Origin: CAVSUZ01 sp963795415
Lineage (GTDB): Bacteria; Pseudomonadota; Alphaproteobacteria; Acetobacterales; Acetobacteraceae
Assembly: GCA_963795415.1 (NCBI GenBank)
Contig: CAWCHQ010000001.1
Location: 1,922,001-1,986,000 of the forward strand
Direction: 5' to 3'
DNA length: 64,000 bases
Shown: positions 1 through 8,289 of the stretch, one piece after another
How the letters are laid out: each line of letters begins with the position of its first letter
Position numbering within the stretch: position 1 is the stretch's first letter
Notes under the pieces: generated by a model
The model's database searches: none
What the model saw: the letters and a program-made list of their open reading frames with translations, nothing else
What the model was told of the DNA's origin: nothing
Translations under genes and position numbers: made by a program

Positions 1-1
1 G

Positions 2-562
2 CGGAAGCTGCGGGCGATGAATGTGGAGACGGTGCTTTCCGAGGCACCGATCGTCATAGAGGGTCAGGCGTTCACGACCGGGGTGGTGCCTCGGACCAGC
101 ATGGAGCATGTGCTGCCGAACACGTGGGTGAAGTACGGCGTCTATGATGGTTTGGGGTGCGAGCCGACTGCGTATGGGGACCATCATTTCACGCCGGAGG
201 AGCTGGCGGGCAAGCCGGAGCCGGATCAGCACTGGCACGAACATGCGACTTGTTTCCGGCTGGGTGATCGCGGGCTGGTGGTGATTACGTCCTGCGGGCA
301 TTGCGGCATCATCAACACGCTGCGGCGGGCGCAGGAAGTTTCAGGTGTGGAGAAGATCTATGCGCTGGTGGGCGGGTTCCACCTGGCGCCGGCTCCGGAC
401 GATTATCTGCGGCAGGTGATGGCGGAGCTGCAGAAATTCGATGTGGAGCATGTGTTTCCGATGCACTGCAGCGGGGTGAATTTCATCGAGCTGGCAAAGA
501 AGGAGATGCCTGAGAAACTGGTGTTGTGCGCGACGGGGAGCAGTTTCACGTTTACGGCGTGA
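2..562 (+). CDS. MBL-fold metallo-hydrolase, C-terminal part (5' truncated by window)
   Basis: The reading frame is open to the first base of the window, so the gene begins upstream; the first visible ATG at 17 is internal. About 180 residues of the C-terminal half are present. The segment 'TSCGHCGIINTLRRAQ' followed by 'YALVGGFHLAPA' and 'VFPMHCSG' resembles the C-terminal half of MBL-fold proteins annotated as dihydropterin/ribofuranosylaminobenzene 5'-phosphate synthase-like, where the late His and Cys/His residues contribute to the metal site. The N-terminal HxHxDH motif is outside the window. The exact substrate cannot be assigned. The 3' end overlaps the convergent cupin gene by 11 bases. 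Confidence 0.75.
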   Translation, partial: RKLRAMNVETVLSEAPIVIEGQAFTTGVVPRTSMEHVLPNTWVKYGVYDGLGCEPTAYGDHHFTPEELAGKPEPDQHWHEHATCFRLGDRGLVVITSCGHCGIINTLRRAQEVSGVEKIYALVGGFHLAPAPDDYLRQVMAELQKFDVEHVFPMHCSGVNFIELAKKEMPEKLVLCATGSSFTFTA

Positions 563-908
563 GCGGGTTTTGGGTCGAGTGCTGGCCGGCGGGATTGAAA
601 TGCACGGCCAGCCAGATGGTGGGCGGTGAGGCGGAGGTTCGCTCGACCCGGTGGCGGAGGCCGGCCGGCAGCAGGACGTGATCGCCGGGGCGAAGCGTGC
701 GCGGGGTGACTTCGCCGGCGATGGTGAGTTCTGCCTCACCTTGGAGGACGGCGACCCATTCGGTCCATTGCTGCTGATACCAGAAACCAGGCGGGCTGAA
801 CTGGCCGGTTGAAACGATCCGTTCGATGCGGATGCCGGGGGCGGAAAGCAGTTCTGTAAAGTGTTCCTGATCGGTCTGGCGCGGAACGTTGGCAAACAGG
901 TTTGTCAT
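552..908 (-). CDS. small cupin-domain protein
   Basis: A 118-residue single-domain cupin. The beta-barrel signature is seen in 'WVAVLQGEAELTIAGE' followed by 'LRPGDHVLLPAGLRHRVE', the second cupin motif with PGD and a His likely to bind metal. The start chosen is the ATG that begins 'MTNLFANVPR', because the longer frame upstream is low-complexity Arg/Pro sequence and overlaps the GNAT gene region. Proteins of this size are usually annotated as cupin-domain phosphoribosylaminoimidazole carboxylase-like or simply cupin; no substrate can be deduced. It converges on the MBL-fold gene with a short 3' overlap. Confidence 0.8.
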   Translation of the reverse strand: MTNLFANVPRQTDQEHFTELLSAPGIRIERIVSTGQFSPPGFWYQQQWTEWVAVLQGEAELTIAGEVTPRTLRPGDHVLLPAGLRHRVERTSASPPTIWLAVHFNPAGQHSTQNPLTP

Positions 909-994
909 GGCGGGGTTCCGGCGGGCTGGGCGTCGTGGACTTTGGGGGGCTGTGGCTTTATCGCGGGTGGGGCGAGGCGGCAAAGAGGGGCCTT

Positions 995-1453
995 ATGGTT
1001 GTGGGGGAGACCATCCGGCTTGCGGATGCGGCGGATTGCGCCAGGGTAAAGGAGATCGTGCGGGCGGCCTATGCGGTTTATGTGCCGCGCATCGGGCGTG
1101 AACCGGCGCCGATGCTGGATGATTATGGCGCGCTTATCCGCGCGCGGTGCGTTCATGTGCTGGAGCAGGGAGGGGAGGTGCAGGGGATTATTGTGCTGAT
1201 AAGGGAAGAAGGGGCGATGCTGCTGGACAATGTGGCGGTCGATCCGGAGATGCAGGGGCGGGGAATCGGGCGACGGCTGCTGGATTTTGCCGAGGAGACG
1301 GCTCGCGCCGAATGGTTTCGTATGATACGGCTTTATACGAATGAGGTGATGACGGAGAATATCGCGCTTTATGTGCGTATCGGGTATGTTGAGACGCACC
1401 GGGGCGAGGAGAAGGGGATGCGGCGGGTGTATATGCAGAAGGCGCTGGGGTGA
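995..1453 (+). CDS. GNAT family N-acetyltransferase
   Basis: A 152-residue GNAT-fold protein from the ATG that begins 'MVVGETIRLADAADC'. Motif A, the acetyl-CoA pyrophosphate loop, is clear at 'VAVDPEMQGRGIGRRLLDFA' (Q/RxxGxG/A type), and motif B follows in 'IRLYTNEVMTENIALYVRIGYVE', the typical ending where the Asn and Tyr line the CoA channel. The longer frame to 902 was rejected because its extra N-terminus overlaps the divergent cupin gene and has no family similarity. The acceptor substrate is unknown. It stands alone, followed by about 150 bases before the next gene. Confidence 0.88.
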   Translation: MVVGETIRLADAADCARVKEIVRAAYAVYVPRIGREPAPMLDDYGALIRARCVHVLEQGGEVQGIIVLIREEGAMLLDNVAVDPEMQGRGIGRRLLDFAEETARAEWFRMIRLYTNEVMTENIALYVRIGYVETHRGEEKGMRRVYMQKALG

Positions 1454-1601
1454 GGGGCGTTCTGCAGTCTGATCGGCGGCTGTGCTCTCGTAACGGCTGG
1501 CTGGAGTGCCGCCATTCACCGATCCGTTATCTCTGACCCGGATCATCTGATGTAGGCTGGCGGAAACCGGCGAAAAGCCCGGAAATTCCAGCGGAGGTCC
1601 G

Positions 1602-2771
1602 ATGCCTATCTCGACAGCGACGGAACAGGCGCTTTTTCTCAATCAGTTAGAGTGGCAGCCGGCCAATGATCCGAGCGGGGCTGCAATGCCTCCCAACTCC
1701 GTCGATCTCCTGCGCCAGACCGAAGGGCTAGACGGCCCGAATATGGAGGAGATCATCAAGGCCCATAGCTGGAAGATCATTATGGCGTATCGGGCCGGTA
1801 GTTACTGGGGCATCGGTGTGGTGCCGGCGAATGCGTCATCTTCGGCGCAGAGCCAAACAGAAGCGGAACCAATTCGGACTGTTCTCGAAAAACTCGAAGC
1901 GCTGGAGCCTATGGCCGCGCCGGAACCGATATGTGTCAGCGGCAGCTTTTTTCCGTGTCTGCTTTTGTTCAAGGGATGGTGGGCCCGCCAGGAGAGGCCG
2001 CTACTAATTCCGAGAGATGACACGAAAACGGGCAAAGGGAGTAATATCCGGAATGTCCAGAACTGGCTGAATGCCGGATTCGAGCTGTGGGGTCCGTCCT
2101 GGGATCTGGCTGATCCGGCTCGAGACGACGTTGAGCTGTTTGCCCAGATCGGGACGCTCGATGAGGCTAATTCGCTGCCGGTGGTAGTGGGGCGGGGCAA
2201 GGCCCGGAAAATTCTGGAGGATATGGAAGGGCGGCTGGCGATCGGCGCCGAAGTACGTGGCATGCTCTGTCACCGCGACCATCTTGGAACGCAGCTTGAA
2301 CCAAAGGCTCGGCTAAAACTGCAGGAAATTCTGGAGCGGAACACTGACCTGAATTACTATATTCTTGTGCTGGATGAAGTGCCAGGCCATACGATCGTCA
2401 GACGGAAATCATCCGATCTGTATTCGGCCTATTTGTGGCAATGCCTGATCCGCCAAACTGACCTGGAAAAGGCGCAGAGTGGGCTGCTTCCGACGAACCG
2501 GGCAATCTTCCTGTGGGAGCACACCAATCTCGTGGACCCGGACAGTGTAAAGTTCAACTATGAGGCTCTGCAATTCAAGAAGCGCTATCTCGAAGACCAC
2601 CTTCAGGAGAAGCTTCTGGTGCTGCAGCATTCCTATCGAGTGGACGACATTGTTCAGGATGATCCCGTCAAGCCGGCACTCACCGTCGGGACCATGACCG
2701 ACCTGATGGACCGGACACGGGAGGCGTTCCGAAGGCGGTACGGCCAAGGCGGAACGGGGACTGATCGGTAG
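1602..2771 (+). CDS. protein of unknown function, first gene of an unrecognised two-gene unit
   Basis: A 389-residue soluble protein with no family I recognise: no signal peptide, no transmembrane segment and no familiar catalytic motif. It has a good ribosome-binding site (GGAGG about 6 bases before the ATG). Visible features are a Trp/aromatic-rich middle ('FPCLLLFKGWWARQE', 'FELWGPSWDL'), a segment 'LNYYILVLDEVPGHTIV' and a charged, helical C-terminus. The stop lies only 12 bases before the next gene, so the two are probably co-transcribed. Its partner is a membrane-anchored coiled-coil/TPR protein, which suggests they act together, but the function is unknown. Confidence 0.75.
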   Translation: MPISTATEQALFLNQLEWQPANDPSGAAMPPNSVDLLRQTEGLDGPNMEEIIKAHSWKIIMAYRAGSYWGIGVVPANASSSAQSQTEAEPIRTVLEKLEALEPMAAPEPICVSGSFFPCLLLFKGWWARQERPLLIPRDDTKTGKGSNIRNVQNWLNAGFELWGPSWDLADPARDDVELFAQIGTLDEANSLPVVVGRGKARKILEDMEGRLAIGAEVRGMLCHRDHLGTQLEPKARLKLQEILERNTDLNYYILVLDEVPGHTIVRRKSSDLYSAYLWQCLIRQTDLEKAQSGLLPTNRAIFLWEHTNLVDPDSVKFNYEALQFKKRYLEDHLQEKLLVLQHSYRVDDIVQDDPVKPALTVGTMTDLMDRTREAFRRRYGQGGTGTDR

Positions 2772-2783
2772 TCCGGGCGGCCG

Positions 2784-4094
2784 ATGAAATCTCAATTTCC
2801 TCGAAGCGGCTTTGCGGCTGCTTTGGCGATTTTAGTTTTGGCTGTTCCGGTGTTGCACGCCCAGCCTGCCGGCCCGCCCGCTCCGCCCGGTGTCGCCGCG
2901 GTACCAACTCCATCGGCCGGGACTTCTTCACAGCCTGGCACGGAACTTGGCGCGTTAAGGACCGAACTCAACAAAGCCGAAGGCACGCTGGCGACGACCG
3001 CAGCAACAATGGAGAAGGTTGAAGACCGGAACGTCGCCTGGTTCAATGTCATTGTCGGGGCGATTGCTGGGTTAATAGGTGCACTGAGCTTCGTAGTTAC
3101 CGGGACGGTGATATTCTTTTCGCTCCGGTCAGTCGAGCATGCCAAAGCCGAAGCCAGGAGTATCATGTTGGACGTCGAACGGGAGTTTAGAAAGAATCTG
3201 GAGGACGTGAGAGAAGCGGTCGGGGAGGCGCAAGGCAACCTTCGCCAGACACAAGACAATCTCAATGAAGTCTTGCGCATCCGGCTGGTTGCCGCGGATG
3301 CGGAGAAGGACATCAGGAAAGCCAGTGAGCTAGCGGACCGGTTCGCGCGCGAGCAGGCTCAGAAGGCTGCGAACGAGGGACCGGCGGCCGCTCAGACGCA
3401 AACTGCTTTGACCTCCGAGGAAATCGAGGAGCCGGATGCTTCCGCGGCGGCGGAACCGCTGACGTTCGAAGAAGTATTCGACGCCGCTTCGGGGGCGGAG
3501 AGTGCAGGCAACTGGGACCAGGTGATATCGCTCTATCGGAGGAGTCAGGATCTCGCGCCGGACACCGCGTCGCGCATACTCGCGATCTACAGCGAAGCTT
3601 TTGCACACTGGAGGAAGGGAGAGCGCAAGGAAGCGCTTGCAATTCTGGACCGGGGCATACGGACGTTCGGGCCGGCTGCCCGCGGTCAGGACAACCTCAG
3701 GCCGGGGGTTGCCCGCATGATGGTTTACAGGGCCATCATGCTGACGAATCAGGGTGATAGTGAGTCAGCGGCGGCACTTTATAGCGACGTCATTCGCGAG
3801 TTCGCTGATTCCGATGACAGCCGGCTTCACGAGCCGGTGGTTATGGCTCTGCTCTACCGTGGCCTGCTGCGGCGGGATAAAGCTCCGGAGCCGAGCCTGG
3901 AAGACTTCCGTGCGATAGGTCGGCGGTTCGCCAATTCGACGGAGCCTCCGGTCCGACGCCTGGCGGCGCAAGCCCTCAATGAGGAAGGCCGGCTGTTGCT
4001 GGAGCGACTGAACCGCCCTGCCGATGCGATCAAGTGCTGGGACGAAGTGGTACAAGATACGGCAAGGACAGCGATCTTCAGATCCGCCGAGTAG
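2784..4094 (+). CDS. membrane-anchored coiled-coil and TPR-like protein
   Basis: A 436-residue protein. Residues 8-26 form a signal-peptide-like hydrophobic segment ending in Ala. A Pro/Ala-rich linker follows, then a short helix and a transmembrane segment near residues 88-114 ('VIVGAIAGLIGALSFVV' onward). Residues about 118-195 are a highly charged coiled coil. From about 225 to the end there are TPR-like helical pairs ('GNWDQVISLYRRSQDLAP', 'ESAAALYSDVIREF', 'RPADAIKCWDEVVQD'). If the signal is cleaved, the coiled coil and TPRs would face the cytoplasm; this is inferred. It is the second gene of the unit starting at 1602. TPR domains generally bind protein partners, plausibly the upstream gene product. 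Confidence 0.75.
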   Translation: MKSQFPRSGFAAALAILVLAVPVLHAQPAGPPAPPGVAAVPTPSAGTSSQPGTELGALRTELNKAEGTLATTAATMEKVEDRNVAWFNVIVGAIAGLIGALSFVVTGTVIFFSLRSVEHAKAEARSIMLDVEREFRKNLEDVREAVGEAQGNLRQTQDNLNEVLRIRLVAADAEKDIRKASELADRFAREQAQKAANEGPAAAQTQTALTSEEIEEPDASAAAEPLTFEEVFDAASGAESAGNWDQVISLYRRSQDLAPDTASRILAIYSEAFAHWRKGERKEALAILDRGIRTFGPAARGQDNLRPGVARMMVYRAIMLTNQGDSESAAALYSDVIREFADSDDSRLHEPVVMALLYRGLLRRDKAPEPSLEDFRAIGRRFANSTEPPVRRLAAQALNEEGRLLLERLNRPADAIKCWDEVVQDTARTAIFRSAE

Positions 4095-4270
4095 TCGAGA
4101 TGGCCCGGCGGAACATGCGGCGGGGATCATCACCCGGCGTGTAGTGAAGGGATCACTGGGTGCTCACCGCCGCAAGCGCGCTGATGCTGTCGCTCGGCTC
4201 CGTTCTATCGGCGCCGCCCTGCTCTAGCCGAAAGCGGTAATCCGAATCGTCCGCTCTTATTAAACAGACC

Positions 4271-4588
4271 TTAGAAACGATCGCGGTCAGTGCGTCTGAC
4301 TGTACCTCGGACCCGCCGCAGGACATTCGTATTGCGCACGCGCTGGAAATCCTGCTGCGTCTCGAACTGTGAACGCTCATCCCGCTGTGCTGGTACCACC
4401 CTCACGAGCTGAGATTCGCCGACCGCCCGTTCCTGGCTGTCGCCCTCCCGTCTCACCCGGTATTGCCACCCATTCGCCTGAGCAGGGAGCATGCGCGAGA
4501 TGGCGTAGACGTCCTGCGGATTATGGTTCGAGAAGGTGTCGAGAGCCAGCCGCACGCGATCGCCGACGGCGAATTTACGCCAAATCAT
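4271..4588 (-). CDS. small conserved hypothetical protein
   Basis: A 105-residue basic protein starting at an ATG with GGAGG 8 bases upstream. The N-terminus 'MIWRKFAVGDRVRLALDTF' continues into 'QVYRV'-like beta strands and 'AVGESQLVRV', which looks like a small SH3-like barrel as in hypervirulence/KOW-type domains; this resemblance is by eye only. Short proteins with this N-terminus occur in other alphaproteobacteria as conserved hypotheticals, as far as I recall. The C-terminal third is Arg/Gln-rich and probably disordered. It lies downstream of the cold-shock gene on the same strand, about 57 bases away, so it may share its transcript. Confidence 0.65.
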   Translation of the reverse strand: MIWRKFAVGDRVRLALDTFSNHNPQDVYAISRMLPAQANGWQYRVRREGDSQERAVGESQLVRVVPAQRDERSQFETQQDFQRVRNTNVLRRVRGTVRRTDRDRF

Positions 4589-4645
4589 GGGTATGACCTC
4601 CAGTCGCCAGACGCCGCAAGGCGGCGCACGGCGTCGATCTGGTTG

Positions 4646-4852
4646 CTAGGAGGCCTGCAGGTTGACCGCGGAAGTCTTCCCCTGCCGGCCCAGCTCAACG
4701 TCGTAGCTGATCTTTTGCCCTTCGTTCAGCCCGCGCAGCCCGGCCTGCTCCACCGCCGAGATATGCACGAAAACGTCCTTCGAGCCATCGTCGGATTGGA
4801 TGAAACCATACCCCTTTTGCGCGTTGAACCATTTAACTGTTCCTGAAGACAT
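4646..4852 (-). CDS. CspA-family cold-shock protein
   Basis: A 68-residue single cold-shock domain that binds single-stranded RNA/DNA. RNP-1 ('KGYGFIQ') and RNP-2 ('VFVHISAV') are both intact, and the length is normal for the family. Two ATGs are adjacent; the second is preferred because GGAG lies 7 bases upstream. The longer frame reading back to 5053 is a spurious extension. A roughly 450-base gene-free region precedes it, consistent with the long leader common on csp transcripts, but I cannot show a leader structure. Confidence 0.95.
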   Translation of the reverse strand: MSSGTVKWFNAQKGYGFIQSDDGSKDVFVHISAVEQAGLRGLNEGQKISYDVELGRQGKTSAVNLQAS

Positions 4853-4855
4853 CAT

Positions 4856-5303
4856 GTCACTCCGGTGTTCGGCGATCCGCACTGCGCGGACCATAGTACT
4901 TTTCTTCGAGGAAGTGCTTGATGCGACAGGTCGCGGACCTGAAACCCTAGCGAAAAGCGCCGAGACCGAGTATATGGGGAATTGGCAGCACAATACCAGA
5001 GCCGATGGGCACCGCCGCGCGACGGCACCGAAATGGCTGGAGCGTTGCCGCAAGCTAGAGCTTCGGCGCCGGTCGCGCTCGATGAGCGTCAGCGTGCGCG
5101 AGCGTGACCGGCGGCGATCATTCTGTTTCGTAATGCAAGGCGGGTTCGGGATTGGTCCCGCCTTCGCGGGGAGAGCGCTTTCCTTGTTGGTGCCCGCCAG
5201 GCGGTCTGGCGAAGGTTGCGACGATGGCCGGCTCCAGGCCGGCTATGACGGAAAGAGCCCGGCCTCTCCCGCAAGGAGAGATGATAGCGTAGGAGGCTCT
5301 CCC
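4856..5303. other. gene-free region upstream of the cold-shock gene and enoyl-CoA hydratase
   Basis: No convincing gene. Open frames here are extensions of the enoyl-CoA hydratase frame or shadows. The stretch about 5140-5280 contains short inverted repeats, such as GGCGGG...CCCGCC near 5140-5163 and GCCGGC...GCCGGC near 5227-5246, that look like intergenic palindromic repeats. Promoters for the divergent genes on either side must lie here, but none is obvious. Confidence 0.4.
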
Positions 5304-6101
5304 ATGGACGACCCCAGCGGCCAAAACTCTTCCCCGCTCCTTTGCACCGACCGGGCCGACGTGGCGTGGCTGATACTGAACCGGCCGGGGGCACGAAATG
5401 CGCTGTCGCTTGGGTTGATGGAGGCGCTGATCGCGGAGCTGGAACGGATCGGGGCCGACAAAGCGATCAAGGTCGTGGTGATTGCCGGCGCCGGGCCGGC
5501 GTTCTGCGCGGGGCACGATCTGCGCGAGCTCCGCGCCAATCCCGGACGGGACTTCATCGAGCAAACCTTCGCCGCCTGCTCGCGGCTGATGCTGGCGATC
5601 ACACGGCTGCCCAAACCGGTGATCGCGCGGGTGCACGGGGTGGCGACGGCGGCAGGGTGCCAGCTAGTGGCGACGTGCGACCTGGCGGTGGCGGCGGAAA
5701 CCGCGCGGTTCGCAACACCGGGGGTGAATATCGGCTTGTTCTGCTCTACGCCGATGGTGGCGCTCAGCCGGGCGGTGGGGCGGAAGGCGGCGATGGAGAT
5801 GCTCGTGACGGGCGATCTGATCCCGGCGACGGAGGCACGGCGGCTCGGGCTGGTCAACCGGGTGGTGCAGGAGGCGGAGCTGGATGAGACGGTCGGCGCG
5901 CTGGCGGGGCAGATCGCCGGGAAAAGCCCGCTGACGCTGGCCATTGGCAAGGAGGCGTTCTATCGCCAGGCGGAGATGGGGCTGGAAGCGGCGTATGCGT
6001 ATGCCTCGGAGGTGATGGTGCGGAACATGATGGCGCGGGATGCCGCGGAGGGGATCGACGCATTCCTGGCGAAGCGCGACCCGGTGTGGACCGGCCGCTA
6101 G
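5304..6101 (+). CDS. enoyl-CoA hydratase/isomerase family protein
   Basis: A 265-residue crotonase-fold enzyme. The start is the ATG of 'MDDPSGQNSS', preceded by AGGAGG with 7 bases spacing; the 433-residue frame reading back to 4800 is a spurious extension. The CoA-binding/oxyanion motif is 'GAGPAFCAGHDLREL', and the second oxyanion region is 'GVATAAGCQLVATCDLAVAAE', where the hydratase Glu-Glu pair is not strictly conserved. This pattern fits crotonase paralogues often annotated as enoyl-CoA hydratase, with uncertain reaction. 'FATPGVNIGLFCSTPMVAL' is typical of the EchM/ECHDC3-type subgroup. A hairpin directly follows the stop. Confidence 0.9.
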   Translation: MDDPSGQNSSPLLCTDRADVAWLILNRPGARNALSLGLMEALIAELERIGADKAIKVVVIAGAGPAFCAGHDLRELRANPGRDFIEQTFAACSRLMLAITRLPKPVIARVHGVATAAGCQLVATCDLAVAAETARFATPGVNIGLFCSTPMVALSRAVGRKAAMEMLVTGDLIPATEARRLGLVNRVVQEAELDETVGALAGQIAGKSPLTLAIGKEAFYRQAEMGLEAAYAYASEVMVRNMMARDAAEGIDAFLAKRDPVWTGR

Positions 6102-6102
6102 T

Positions 6103-6129
6103 ATCGACTTTCTCTGTAAGTCGATACGC
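6103..6129 (+). terminator. hairpin directly after the enoyl-CoA hydratase gene
   Basis: A perfect 10-base inverted repeat (GTATCGACTT / AAGTCGATAC) with a 7-base loop begins 2 bases after the stop codon. No run of T follows, so it is only a candidate terminator or mRNA-stabilising stem. Confidence 0.4.
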
Positions 6130-6191
6130 CGCCTGTTGTCTGAGTATCCGGTTCACGCGGCTTCGCAACTTACGCTTCTCTGCGATCGGAT

Positions 6192-6521
6192 ACTAAAGCA
6201 GGTTCAGGCTGATTGGAATCGGGGCTGCCGGTGGGCGCGAAAATGATGTTGCTGCCGCCCTACAGCCCCGACCTCAATCCGATCCAACAGGCATTTGCCA
6301 AGCCGAAGGCGCGATTGCGACAGCAGGCACATCGGACACTTGATGCGTTGTGGAATGGGCTGGGCCGCCTCTCCGAGTGGTTCGCCGCAACCGAGTGCGC
6401 CAACTACTTCCGCAATGCCGGTTATTTCCAGTCAGCCTGAATCCGCTCTAACTCATTGTTTTAGAGCAGGTTCACGCGCTCCTGGAAATGCGAAGCGTTC
6501 CAGTCAAGCGCTCTGCTCTAG
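6192..6521. mobile_element. palindromic repeat element carrying an IS630-family remnant
   Basis: The left end (CTAAAGCAGGTTCAGGCTGA) and the right half (TCAGCCTGAATCCGCTCTAA, then TTTTAGAGCAGG, ending CTGCTCTAG at 6521) match the two arms of the compact element at 8848-8954. Here about 210 bases of IS630 transposase 3' sequence separate the arms. The outer ends CTA-AGCAG and CTGCTCTAG form an inverted repeat. This looks like a decayed transposon whose termini also occur as a stand-alone MITE-like palindrome. Confidence 0.6.
6213..6440 (+). pseudogene. IS630-family transposase, C-terminal remnant
   Basis: About 65 residues match the end of IS630-type DDE transposases: 'LPPYSPDLNPIQQAFAKPKA' contains the signature around the last catalytic residue, normally NPIE but here NPIQ so the catalytic Glu is lost, and 'ECANYFRNAGY' is the usual terminus. 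The N-terminal roughly 75% of the gene is absent, so this is non-functional. It is bounded by the arms of the palindromic repeat described at 6192-6521. Confidence 0.75.
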
Positions 6522-6564
6522 TTATCCGTTATACCCGATCCGTGAAGATTGGGTCCGCTGCCCC

Positions 6565-7386
6565 TCAAACCAGGCCGTAAAACCCCAGCGCCGTCCCACC
6601 AAGAATCGCATCGCGGTCCGCACTGGAAAGCCTTGCCAGCAGCGCTATGGTCGCCTGCCGCCAGCGCGCATACCCACCCGCCAGCTCAACAACCGGCCAG
6701 TCGCTTCCCCACATCAGGCGTGACGGTCCGAACACCCAAATCAAATGCTCCACGTATGGCCGCAAATCATCCACCCGCCAATCACGTCGTGCCTCGGTCA
6801 CAAGCCCGGACAGCTTGCAAACCGCGCTCGTCTCACGTGCAACCAGCGCGATCTCCGCCGCCCACGGCTCAAATACGCCACCAGCGACATCCGGCTTCGC
6901 GCCGTGATCGATCACCACGCGCAACTCCGGATGCCGCTCGCAAAGCCGCAGCAGAACGCCCAGATGCCGCGGCTGTATCAACGCATCGAACCGCAGCCCG
7001 GCGGAAACCATCGCCCGCAGCGCCGGCTGCATCTCCGCGCGCAAGATCCACTCCGTCTCGGCGATATCCTGCAGCATCGGCCGCAAGCCCTTCAGCAGCT
7101 TATCCCCCGCCATCGCCGCCACCCGGTCCGGCGCGTCCTCCGCCACCAGGTCTGCCCAGCCGACTACGCCGCGCACCAGCCCGCCCGAACCGCGCGCCAC
7201 ATCCAGCATGAATGCTGTTTCCGCCTGTGTCGGCGCAGCCTGCACCAGGATGGTCACGGAAGTCTCGTCAAGCAGCCGACGCAAATCGGCGAGGCCATAA
7301 TCCCGATAAATCGGCAGATCAGGCGTCAGCCAGCCGTAGTCGCCGCGCGCCAACTGCCAAACATGATGATGCGCGTCCACCCGCAC
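6565..7386 (-). CDS. amidohydrolase family protein (amidohydro_2, lactonase-like)
   Basis: A 273-residue TIM-barrel metal-dependent hydrolase. 'VDAHHHVWQ' at the N-terminus carries the HxH metal ligands, 'VIDHGAKPDV' has a later His, and 'LMWGSDWPVVELAG' contains the conserved Asp near the C-terminus. This combination is typical of the amidohydro_2 family that includes L-fucono-1,5-lactonase and related sugar lactonases. The start codon is a GTG. The gene follows the cis-prenyltransferase on the same strand with only 3 bases between the stop and this start, so the two are probably co-transcribed, although their functions do not obviously connect. The precise substrate is unknown. Confidence 0.85.
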   Translation of the reverse strand: MRVDAHHHVWQLARGDYGWLTPDLPIYRDYGLADLRRLLDETSVTILVQAAPTQAETAFMLDVARGSGGLVRGVVGWADLVAEDAPDRVAAMAGDKLLKGLRPMLQDIAETEWILRAEMQPALRAMVSAGLRFDALIQPRHLGVLLRLCERHPELRVVIDHGAKPDVAGGVFEPWAAEIALVARETSAVCKLSGLVTEARRDWRVDDLRPYVEHLIWVFGPSRLMWGSDWPVVELAGGYARWRQATIALLARLSSADRDAILGGTALGFYGLV

Positions 7387-7389
7387 GCG

Positions 7390-8289
7390 TTACCGTCCGA
7401 ATCTCCGCTCGCGAGCCTGGAAGGTCCTTATAGCGCGCAGCAGATCAATCCGCCGGAACGCCGGCCAGTGAACGTCGGTGAAATGGAACTCACTATAGAC
7501 GCTCTGCCACAGCAAAAATCCGGACAGCCGCAGTTCGCCGCTCGTGCGAATGATCAGGTCCGGGTCGGGCAAGGTCGGCAGGTACAAATGCCGCCGTATC
7601 GCCTCCGGAGTTATTTCCTTTGCCGCGTACTCCGGCGGCAGCTCCCGCTCGGCGAACTCCCGCAGCAAAGACCGCATGGCATCGGCGATCTCTTCCCGCC
7701 CGCCATAATTGGCGGCGATCGTCAGCGTCATCTGCCGGTTCGTTAAGGTCGCCTGGCGCGCCGCCTCGATGGCTGCGGTCAGCGGGGCCGGGAGCAAATC
7801 CAGCCGGCCGATTGCCTCCACCCGTACCCCCAGGCGGTGGATCCGCGGGTCGGCCGCCAGGCTGCGCATCTTCGATTCGATGGCGGCCAGAATGCCGGAC
7901 ACCTCCTCCGGCGGGCGGGACAAATTATCGGTGGAGCACACCCACAGCGTCACCGCCCGCACCCCAAGTTCCGCGCACCAGTCCAGCACCTCATCCAGCT
8001 TTCCGGCGCCGACCTCGTAGATTCGGCGAAAGTCGCGCAGCCCCTGCACCCTGGCGTGCCGGCGATTGCCGTCGAGGATAATCCCCACATGCCGCGGCAT
8101 CGAGCAGCCGCGCATCTGCCGCAGCAGACGCTGCTCGTAGCTCCGGTACAACACTTCCCGCAGCAGCGTGCGCAGGCGCTGGCCGAGTCCGCCTAAAACA
8201 CCCGCCGCGGAATTGATGAAATCCGGGCCAGGAAGTTCAACGGTCTCGCGTGGCGAGCTTTGTATCGAGGAATCAGCGAGCGGGGGCAC
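7390..8289 (-). CDS. cis-prenyltransferase (polyprenyl diphosphate synthase, UppS-like)
   Basis: A 299-residue protein of the undecaprenyl diphosphate synthase family, which condenses isopentenyl diphosphate in cis onto an allylic primer. The P-loop-like start 'HVGIILDGNRRHAR' (catalytic Asp about residue 73), 'VCSTDNLSRPPEE', 'DPDLIIRTSGELRLSGFLLWQ' and 'YSEFHFTDVHWP' cover the conserved regions I, III and V. The DGNRRHAR variant, in place of the usual DGNGRWA, plus a 65-residue N-terminal extension, suggests a paralogue and not the housekeeping UppS normally found beside cdsA. The product chain length cannot be inferred. The start is GTG. It is probably co-transcribed with the amidohydrolase. 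Confidence 0.85.
   Translation of the reverse strand: MPPLADSSIQSSPRETVELPGPDFINSAAGVLGGLGQRLRTLLREVLYRSYEQRLLRQMRGCSMPRHVGIILDGNRRHARVQGLRDFRRIYEVGAGKLDEVLDWCAELGVRAVTLWVCSTDNLSRPPEEVSGILAAIESKMRSLAADPRIHRLGVRVEAIGRLDLLPAPLTAAIEAARQATLTNRQMTLTIAANYGGREEIADAMRSLLREFAERELPPEYAAKEITPEAIRRHLYLPTLPDPDLIIRTSGELRLSGFLLWQSVYSEFHFTDVHWPAFRRIDLLRAIRTFQARERRFGR

Noticed and set aside
4218..4227. CTGCTCTAG, identical to the right end of the palindromic repeat
   Set aside because: Only nine bases match; no arm or core is present, so chance or a vestige cannot be told apart.
4800..6101. 433-residue frame as one long enoyl-CoA hydratase
   Set aside because: The first 168 residues have no family similarity and AGGAGG lies 7 bases before the ATG at 5304.
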